A DNA stretch of 6,469 nt from an uncultured Selenomonadaceae bacterium (GTDB lineage: Bacteria; Bacillota; Negativicutes; Selenomonadales; Selenomonadaceae), in assembly GCA_905236145.1 (NCBI GenBank), contig CAJOOE010000213.1:1-6469 (forward strand), given 5' to 3'. Below are positions 1-4,841 of the stretch, in pieces. The translations under genes and the position numbers were made by a program. Numbering within the stretch: the first letter of the stretch is position 1; each line of letters opens with the position of its first letter. A model generated the notes under the pieces. That model saw only the letters and a list, made by a program, of their open reading frames with translations. It was not told the DNA's origin and ran no database searches.

Positions 1-1023
1 ACTGATCTTGAACCCGCGACACCAGTGCCCGTCGACGAGCCCGAAGGTTTCGTGGAATTGGTTGACGATTTCGCGGACGTTCAAGGTCAATTTATGGCAA
101 AGAGGGCGTTGGAAATTGCGGCGGCGGGCGGTCACAATGTTTTGATGGTCGGCGTACCCGGCTCCGGAAAGACAATGCTTGCCAAGAGAATGAGTTCGAT
201 TTTGCCGGATATGACGCGTGAGGAGGCTTTGGAAGTCACAAAAATTTACAGCATAGCCGGGAAATTGGGGACGGGCGGCGGTCTTATCACAAAGCGACCT
301 TTTCAAAATCCGAATCACGATGCATCTGCGGCGGCGATAATCGGCGGCGGAACAATTCCCATGCCCGGTCAGGTGACTTTGGCTCACAACGGCGTTTTGT
401 TTTTGGACGAATTGCCGGAATTTAAGAAAACGGTTTTGGAGGCTTTGAGGGAACCGCTCGAAGAAAGACAAATTACCATCAGCCGGGTAAACGGTTCTTT
501 GACTTTTCCTTCAAGCCTGATTTTAATTTGTGCCATGAACCCCTGCCCCTGCGGCTGGTACGGTGACAAAGATCACGCCTGCCAATGCTCCACGCAACAA
601 ATAAACCGGTATACTCACAAACTTTCCGGCCCGCTTTTGGACAGGATCGACATTCATATCAGAGTCCCGCGAGTGAAATATGAGGATTTGAGTTCAAAGA
701 GAAAAGCGGAACCTTCTTCCGAAATCAGAAAACGCGTCGCGGCGGCAAGGGAATTGCAAATTCGCCGGCTGGCAAAATACCACGTCTTTTGCAACGCTCA
801 AATGAATCACCCGATGATACAACAACTTTGCACTTTGACGGAGGGAGCTCAACAACTTTTAAAAGAAGTTTTTGAAACAAAAAAATTGTCCGCCCGCTCT
901 TACGACAGAATCATAAAAGTCGGTCGGACAATCGCCGATCTTGACGGCGGCGTTTCGGAGATTAACGAAAATCATATCGCTGAGGCAATAAACCTTCGGA
1001 ATGATTTGGATTTTGCAAATTAA
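1..1023 (+). CDS. YifB/ComM-family AAA+ ATPase (Mg-chelatase ChlI-like), 5'-truncated by the window
   Basis: This is the C-terminal two thirds of a YifB/ComM-type ATPase. The frame is open from base 1, so the true start lies outside the window. The GTG at 25 is only the first start-like codon inside and has no reason to be used. About 340 residues are visible of a family usually near 500. The missing part is the N-terminal S5-fold/ChlI domain. Visible motifs are a Walker A GVPGSGKT (151-174), a Walker B with LFLDE (397-411), the family signature NPCPCG (538-555) followed by more cysteines, an SGPLLDRID segment typical of these ATPases, and the C-terminal helical domain with LSARSYDRI. ComM in Gram-negative transformation is a hexameric branch-migration helicase. 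In Gram-positive relatives the role is poorly defined, so a DNA-recombination role here is inferred from family only. The gene converges on efp with a 4-base overlap, and no terminator is visible after it. Confidence 0.95.
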   Translation, partial: TDLEPATPVPVDEPEGFVELVDDFADVQGQFMAKRALEIAAAGGHNVLMVGVPGSGKTMLAKRMSSILPDMTREEALEVTKIYSIAGKLGTGGGLITKRPFQNPNHDASAAAIIGGGTIPMPGQVTLAHNGVLFLDELPEFKKTVLEALREPLEERQITISRVNGSLTFPSSLILICAMNPCPCGWYGDKDHACQCSTQQINRYTHKLSGPLLDRIDIHIRVPRVKYEDLSSKRKAEPSSEIRKRVAAARELQIRRLAKYHVFCNAQMNHPMIQQLCTLTEGAQQLLKEVFETKKLSARSYDRIIKVGRTIADLDGGVSEINENHIAEAINLRNDLDFAN

Positions 1024-1577
1024 GCTCTTTCAATGTAATTTCCGGTGCGTGTGTCTATTCTCAAAACATCGCCTTCATTGATGAAGAGCGGGACGCGGAC
1101 GACATAGCCGGTTTCAAGCGTCGCATTTTTAGTCGCACCGGTCGCGGTATTTCCTTTAACCGCCGGCTCGCACTCCGTAACTTTCAATTCGACGGAGTTC
1201 GGCAGACTTATTCCGATAATGCGTCCTTTGAAAGTCTGAAGGTTGACCTCCATATTTTCCATAAGGTAATTGAGAGCCGTGCCGAGTTGATCTTTTGTAA
1301 GTTCCGTCTGCTCATAGGTTTCGGTGTTCATAAAGGCGTAGTTGCCGTCCGATTCATAGAGATACTGCATTCTCGCGGTATCCAAGTGAGCCGGCGGCAT
1401 TTTTTCATTCGGGTTGAAAGTTCTTTCGACGACCGCTCCGGTTTCCACATTTTTGATTTTCGTGCGGACAAACGCCGCACCTTTTCCCGGCTTGACGTGC
1501 TGAAAGTCCACAATCTGCCACGCATTCCCGTCAATTTCGATCGTCAATCCCGTTCTGAAATCGGTACTTGAAATCAT
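1020..1577 (-). CDS. efp: Elongation factor P, 185 aa
   Basis: EF-P binds the ribosomal E site and relieves stalling on polyproline stretches. The length of 185 residues is exactly that of the family. The N-terminal KOW-like domain opens with MISSTDFRTG and carries the exposed loop HVKPGKGAAFVR, with Lys32 at the position that is modified in many bacteria. The middle and C-terminal OB domains follow, with the signature around LPNSVELKVTECEPAVKG and the standard ending DTRTGNYIERA. The start at 1577 is preferred because an AAAGGA ribosome binding site sits nine bases upstream (1587-1592). An in-frame TTG at 1595 would place the ribosome binding site inside the coding sequence and add six residues the family lacks. 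The stop codon overlaps that of the convergent ATPase gene. No modification enzyme for Lys32 (such as EpmA or YmfI) is encoded in the window. The identity is secure. Confidence 0.97.
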   Translation of the reverse strand: MISSTDFRTGLTIEIDGNAWQIVDFQHVKPGKGAAFVRTKIKNVETGAVVERTFNPNEKMPPAHLDTARMQYLYESDGNYAFMNTETYEQTELTKDQLGTALNYLMENMEVNLQTFKGRIIGISLPNSVELKVTECEPAVKGNTATGATKNATLETGYVVRVPLFINEGDVLRIDTRTGNYIERA

Positions 1578-1586
1578 TTTATCAAA

Positions 1587-1592
1587 TCCTTT
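1587..1592 (-). promoter_or_regulatory. Ribosome binding site of efp (decides the start)
   Basis: On the minus strand the hexamer AAAGGA lies nine bases before the ATG at 1577. It overlaps the alternative upstream TTG codon (1593-1595) region, which makes the ATG the natural initiation codon and gives the canonical 185-residue protein. Confidence 0.8.
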
Positions 1593-1654
1593 CAAAAAAT
1601 ATCTGTAACTTCATTTTCAATTTGCTTTTTCTGCCGGAGTCGCAAATTTCCTGC

Positions 1655-1696
1655 AAAAAAATCATCAAATCAAAATCTCTTTAAAACATTTGATTT
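1655..1696 (-). terminator. Weak AT-only inverted repeat with U tract, possible terminator of the dehydrogenase gene
   Basis: On the minus strand AAATCAAA (1696-1689) and TTTGATTT (1674-1667) are perfect inverted repeats with a 14-base loop. GATGA and then seven T residues (1661-1655) follow. The 5' arm overlaps the last base of the dehydrogenase stop codon. The placement fits an intrinsic terminator or a pause before efp, but the stem has only one G-C pair and would be unstable, so read-through into efp is likely. The rest of the 118-base gap contains no promoter I can defend. Confidence 0.3.
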
Positions 1697-2574
1697 TATT
1701 CGACAACGCCGTAATATTTCAACAACGCCTGAGTACCTTCCGCGCCGTGTCCGGATTTTTCCATGCTCCGCAGTTCGTGGAGAACGGTGGAAAGAATGGG
1801 AAGGGATAAGCCGCAGGAATTTGAATCTTCAACGCCGATTGACAGATCTTTTGCGAGGTGCTTGAGCATAAAACCGGGATTGAAATTTCCGTCAAGCCCC
1901 TGCCGTGCCACTCCGGTCATTTGAAAACTTCCGGCGGCTCCGGAGGAAATTGCGGAATAAACTTTTTCAATGTCAAGCCCGGACGCTTTCGCATAGGCGA
2001 ACGCCTCACAAACTCCGGCAAGCGTACCGGCTATTGCTATTTGATTGCAAGCCTTCGTTTTTTGCCCGGCTCCCGCAGAACCCTCGTAAACCGGATTTTT
2101 TCCGATAACCTTGAAAATCGGTTGCAGTGCGTCGAAGTCCTCTTTTTCGCCGCCGACCAAAATTGTGAGCGTCGCCTTTTTCGCTCCGACATCTCCGCCC
2201 GTGACCGGTGCATCGACCGCATGTAAATTTTTGAGTTTCGCGGCGTTGAAAATTTTTTCCGCGACGGCCGGCGAAGAAGTCGTCATATCGACAAGATAAG
2301 TTCCGGGCTTTGCGTTGTCGATTATCCCGCCTTCCGACAAATAAATTTCCTCCACGTCTTTCGGATATCCGACAATCGTCATTACAACGTCTTGATTTTT
2401 CGCACATTCGCCGGCAGTTTCGCACCACCTTGCCCCGCGATTTATCAAATCTTGTGCCTTTGATTTCGTCCGATTGTAAACACTGACTTCAAATCCGGCG
2501 TTCATGAGATGCCCCGCCATGGCGGCTCCCATTATCCCCGTACCGATAAAACCGATTTTTTTCAATTCCTGCAT
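1696..2574 (-). CDS. NAD(P)-dependent beta-hydroxyacid dehydrogenase (3-hydroxyisobutyrate dehydrogenase / tartronate semialdehyde reductase family), 292 aa
   Basis: This soluble dehydrogenase would interconvert a beta-hydroxyacid and its semialdehyde. The exact substrate cannot be read from sequence. The Rossmann motif GFIGTGIMG spans residues 8-16. The second strand ends in NRT (34-36), a pattern that usually favours NADP over NAD. The substrate-binding segment DAPVTGG is at 121-127. The catalytic lysine is Lys174 in GAGQKTKACNQ. The C-terminal helical domain contains the conserved KHLAKDL around 239-245. The NQ following the catalytic lysine resembles GarR-type tartronate semialdehyde reductases more than valine-pathway enzymes, which usually have NN. 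The length of 292 is typical and nothing is missing. The start at 2574 has an AAAGGAG site nine bases upstream that overlaps the stop codon of the preceding gene, so the two are probably an operon with translational coupling. No valine-degradation, glycerate or succinate-semialdehyde pathway gene is in view to fix the substrate. Confidence 0.92.
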   Translation of the reverse strand: MQELKKIGFIGTGIMGAAMAGHLMNAGFEVSVYNRTKSKAQDLINRGARWCETAGECAKNQDVVMTIVGYPKDVEEIYLSEGGIIDNAKPGTYLVDMTTSSPAVAEKIFNAAKLKNLHAVDAPVTGGDVGAKKATLTILVGGEKEDFDALQPIFKVIGKNPVYEGSAGAGQKTKACNQIAIAGTLAGVCEAFAYAKASGLDIEKVYSAISSGAAGSFQMTGVARQGLDGNFNPGFMLKHLAKDLSIGVEDSNSCGLSLPILSTVLHELRSMEKSGHGAEGTQALLKYYGVVE

Positions 2575-2583
2575 TTTTCATAT

Positions 2584-2590
2584 CTCCTTT
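2584..2590 (-). promoter_or_regulatory. Ribosome binding site of the dehydrogenase gene, overlapping the upstream stop codon
   Basis: AAAGGAG on the minus strand shares base 2590 with the TAA stop (2592-2590) of the 649-residue gene and is nine bases from the ATG at 2574. The overlap suggests that a terminating ribosome can hand over to the next gene. Confidence 0.75.
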
Positions 2591-4539
2591 TAATTTTTCG
2601 CGAACAAGCCGAGTAAAATATCTTTCGTGACTTCGGCGGGATTTAAATTTATATCCGGCTCCTCGCCTTCCGGTATTTCAAAAATTGCACCGGCCTTTGA
2701 CAAAATGTCTTTCAAATTCAAAGCCGATTCAAAAGAAGTTTTTATCGCCGATAACATCTTGCCTGAATTTTCGTCGCTCCGGGCAACAATCCTGTTTCCC
2801 ATTGAGCCGGACGCGAAACAAAAAATTTTTTCGCCGTTCCCGCCCGCAATCAAAAAGCCGAGAAATTTTTCATATCCGGAAATTTCGTCGGATACGCAGA
2901 AAGAAATTTCGTGCGAATCGATTAAATATTTCCTGTCAATTTTTTCCCGGTCAACTTCGCCGAGAAACAATTTAAACGGCACCGGATTTTCATTTTGAGT
3001 GTAATTGTTCAGATTAACCATGAGAGTTTCATCGGAAACTTTTTCGCCGACAAAATAAGCCTCCGTCGCCCCGCCTTTTTCTTTCGGTGCGTCCGTCATA
3101 TCGCCGGAAAAAATCACGTCGCAATTTTTCGCGTCAATAAAATTTTCTCCCTCAAAATCATTTTGCCAGCCGATGTCGCGTTTTTGTGAATTTAAATGCA
3201 AATCCAAATCGACCCTGTCATTTTTAAGATTGAACCAATGCACTCCGACGACGACGGATTTTTTTCCGAAACTTAACGAAGAACCGAAAGGAATACCGCC
3301 GATAAATTTTTTTTCGCTCGTCGGCATCGCATAATTAAAATTTTCGGGAATAAAAATTTTTTTGCCGTTTACATTCGGGCGTACTTCTTCGACAATCGAA
3401 TCGATCACGGCGGAAAGAATTTTAAAGTCAAGTTTGAATTTTTTGTCGTATTTTTCAACAAAAACTTTGCCGTTGCGGATACGGTAAGCAATATTTTCCG
3501 GTGCGGCACTGCGATAAAGCAAACTGTTTGCGATGGAAATTTTTTTAAAGACGGTGACCTTTGAAAGTTCGGACTTGAATTTTTCAAAGTCGATTTTTTC
3601 CGTTGAAGTCAAATTTTCCAAAAGTTTCGGGGTGACCGGCTTGTGATATTTGTCGGCAAGTTTGCGTATTTTATTCACGGTTTTCCTGAGGTAAGGCGAC
3701 CGACCTTTGAAAGCCAGCCACAGCGGTTTAAATCTGTGAAAAATTTCCGCCAATTTTTCAATTCCGTTTTCTTTAATGTACCGCGAAAAATATTTGTCAA
3801 AATTTTGCCCGGAATTTTTCAATGCGAAAATTACTTCCGGGCTTTTTATAAGCAAGCCTGAGCCGGTATCTTTGTAAACCAAATACCGCAAAAACTCTGC
3901 CGGATTTTTCGGCAAAATCTTCATCATATCGCAGAAAATATTTTTTAACTCTTTGTTCGCTATTTCGTCAACGTTCACTCTTATTTTAACGAACTTTAAA
4001 ATAACGACGATATTTTCCAAAGTTTCTGCGGAAAGTGCCGCACCGGTCATGATGAGTTTTTCGGTGCGTTCCGCAATTTCTCTTTTGTCGAGGACGGTAT
4101 TTATCACTGTAATTTTTATCGGCTCGGCATCTTCCGGCAATTCCAATTTTTCGGCGGGAATGAAAACCGTGTCATTGTCAAAAATTCCGAGATTTTCAAA
4201 GCCGTAAGTCGTCATATAATGCAAAAGTTTATTTGCCAAAAGTTTTTGAGGAGTGAGTTCGGTGACCGTCTTGAAAGATTTGTAAAAACCTTGATTCAGT
4301 TCAAAGACATTGTAACCGAATTTATTTTTTATGACTTCGAGATTTTCTTCGACGGCGACGCACGGACAACATTTAAAAACCTTGTCGGCGATAAAAAAAC
4401 CGTTCTCAAGATTTTTTTCGTTGTCGAGTTCGTATCCGAGAATATTTTCTTCCGTCTCCGAATTTTCTTCCGAAAAATTCGGCACCGCTTTAAACAAACT
4501 CAACGTCGCTTGAACGAGTTTAAAAAATTTGTAATTCAT
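2590..4539 (-). CDS. Uncharacterised 649-aa protein: helical N-terminal half, possible TerD-like C-terminal domain
   Basis: I do not recognise this as a named family. No signal peptide or membrane segment is visible, so it is probably cytoplasmic. Residues 1-60 include an amphipathic start, an acidic stretch (23-45) and a CCPC cluster (57-60). Residues 95-345 look alpha-helical and HEAT-like, with conserved-looking blocks PAEFLRYLVYKDTGSGLLIK (213-232), FHRFKPLWLAFKGR (267-280) and INK/LADKYHKP-like residues near 288-301. Residues 355-400 form a short beta-rich linker. From about 412 a beta-rich domain contains VVVGVHWF (429-436), DRVDLDLHL (441-449), IFSGDMTDAPKEKGGATEAY (476-495) and ETLMVNL (504-510). 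The order hydrophobic strand with Trp, then DLD, then Asp/Gly-rich turn, then acidic residue plus V-x-L resembles the TerD tellurite/stress-response fold, in which the DLD aspartates help bind calcium. The TerD link is my inference by eye. The start has a strong AGGAGG ten bases upstream. The gene is AT-rich compared with the dehydrogenase next to it. It is preceded by a structured non-coding region and followed by the dehydrogenase after 15 bases. The coding call is secure but the function is unknown. Confidence 0.92.
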   Translation of the reverse strand: MNYKFFKLVQATLSLFKAVPNFSEENSETEENILGYELDNEKNLENGFFIADKVFKCCPCVAVEENLEVIKNKFGYNVFELNQGFYKSFKTVTELTPQKLLANKLLHYMTTYGFENLGIFDNDTVFIPAEKLELPEDAEPIKITVINTVLDKREIAERTEKLIMTGAALSAETLENIVVILKFVKIRVNVDEIANKELKNIFCDMMKILPKNPAEFLRYLVYKDTGSGLLIKSPEVIFALKNSGQNFDKYFSRYIKENGIEKLAEIFHRFKPLWLAFKGRSPYLRKTVNKIRKLADKYHKPVTPKLLENLTSTEKIDFEKFKSELSKVTVFKKISIANSLLYRSAAPENIAYRIRNGKVFVEKYDKKFKLDFKILSAVIDSIVEEVRPNVNGKKIFIPENFNYAMPTSEKKFIGGIPFGSSLSFGKKSVVVGVHWFNLKNDRVDLDLHLNSQKRDIGWQNDFEGENFIDAKNCDVIFSGDMTDAPKEKGGATEAYFVGEKVSDETLMVNLNNYTQNENPVPFKLFLGEVDREKIDRKYLIDSHEISFCVSDEISGYEKFLGFLIAGGNGEKIFCFASGSMGNRIVARSDENSGKMLSAIKTSFESALNLKDILSKAGAIFEIPEGEEPDINLNPAEVTKDILLGLFAKN

Positions 4540-4549
4540 TTAAAAAACT

Positions 4550-4555
4550 CCTCCT
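4550..4555 (-). promoter_or_regulatory. Strong ribosome binding site of the 649-aa gene
   Basis: A perfect AGGAGG on the minus strand, ten bases before the ATG at 4539, sits inside the purine run GAGAGGAGGAG. It starts only a few bases after the U tract of the upstream terminator hairpin, so any transcript that escapes termination immediately exposes this site. Confidence 0.85.
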
Positions 4556-4558
4556 CTC

Positions 4559-4599
4559 AAAAAATCAAAGGGCGGCGAAAAAAATTTTTTTCACCGCCC
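4559..4599 (-). terminator. Intrinsic terminator (or attenuator) just upstream of the 649-aa gene
   Basis: On the minus strand GGGCGGUGAAAAAAA (4599-4585) pairs with UUUUUUUCGCCGCCC (4584-4570) over 15 positions, with one G.U pair (U4593 with G4576). The tail UUUGAUUUUUU (4569-4559) follows. In practice the central A-U pairs would open to form a loop. On the plus strand the same stem has a C.A mismatch and no U tract follows, so the element works leftward. It can end the ileS transcript, but it lies so close to the next ribosome binding site that it could equally be an attenuator in the leader of the 649-residue gene. Confidence 0.75.
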
Positions 4600-4701
4600 G
4601 CTGTTTTCAATTATGCCGGCGAAAAGTAAAACATTTTTCAAAGATTTTCAACAGGAACTTTCTGTGCCGACAATCTTTTTTCGGCGAAGAGTATCTTCAG
4701 T

Positions 4702-4718
4702 GCGGGAATCGAACCCGC
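4702..4718 (-). other. tRNA T-arm-like hairpin without a full tRNA
   Basis: The minus strand reads GCGGG-TTCGATT-CCCGC. This is a 5-bp stem and 7-base loop matching the tRNA T-arm consensus GGTTCRANNCC at every fixed position. The following bases (ACTGAAG from 4701) would have to be the 3' acceptor strand, but no matching CTTCAGT 5' strand occurs in the next 140 bases upstream. No CCA and no D-arm are visible, so a standard tRNA is excluded by eye. It may be a tRNA mimic, a tRNA remnant or a coincidence. Confidence 0.45.
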
Positions 4719-4802
4719 CTGTGTTGATTCAAAACGGGAACTCTTTTTGCCAAATTTTTTTGCGGCGGAAGTCGGTTTTTGCAAGCCTCCCTGCCGCCGG
4801 TA

Positions 4803-4808
4803 TTTATA
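4803..4808 (-). promoter_or_regulatory. Possible -10 box for the leader/small RNA
   Basis: TATAAA on the minus strand lies about six bases before the first base of the bulged hairpin at 4797, which is where transcription would begin. The region is strongly AT-rich, but at a 17-base spacing the -35 position reads AAGAAT, a poor match. A TTGAAA further downstream is wrongly spaced. A second -10-like CATAAT is at 4610-4615 and also lacks a good -35 box. This is a weak call. Confidence 0.25.
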
Positions 4809-4841
4809 TCGGATATATTTTCAAAATTCTTAAATTTAATC

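Larger units (their letters stand above)
4559..4797 (-). ncRNA. Candidate structured leader RNA or small RNA between ileS and the 649-aa gene
   Basis: This covers most of the 302-base non-coding stretch 4540-4841. The minus strand contains, in order, a hairpin GCGGC/GCCGC plus GGGAG/CUUCC with one bulged A (4762-4797, 10 bp), an A-rich linker, a tRNA T-arm-like hairpin (4702-4718), a hairpin GAAGA-UAC-UCUUC (4686-4698), a hairpin GCCGA/UCGGC with a ten-base loop (4666-4685), an unstructured AU-rich stretch, and the terminator hairpin ending at 4559. A G.U pair in the first hairpin (G4789 with U4769) would be a C.A mismatch on the other strand, which favours minus-strand transcription. I do not recognise a known riboswitch, T-box, SRP RNA, RNase P, 6S or tmRNA signature. 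Open frames across this gap on both strands lack ribosome binding sites and look like translation of the T-arm sequence. The existence of a structured RNA is plausible but unproven. Confidence 0.4.

Noticed and set aside
1578..1595. TTG at 1595 as the start of efp
   Set aside because: It would place the AAAGGA ribosome binding site inside the gene and add six residues not present in the family, whereas the ATG at 1577 gives the canonical length.
2006..2428. Open frame of 140 codons on the minus strand inside the dehydrogenase gene
   Set aside because: It is an out-of-frame, arginine-rich translation of a secure gene with a complete set of family motifs.
4686..4800. A complete tRNA, tRNA-Sec or tmRNA gene around the T-arm-like hairpin
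   Set aside because: No 5' acceptor strand complementary to the bases after the T-stem, no recognisable D-arm, no encoded CCA, and no tmRNA tag-like reading frame could be found.
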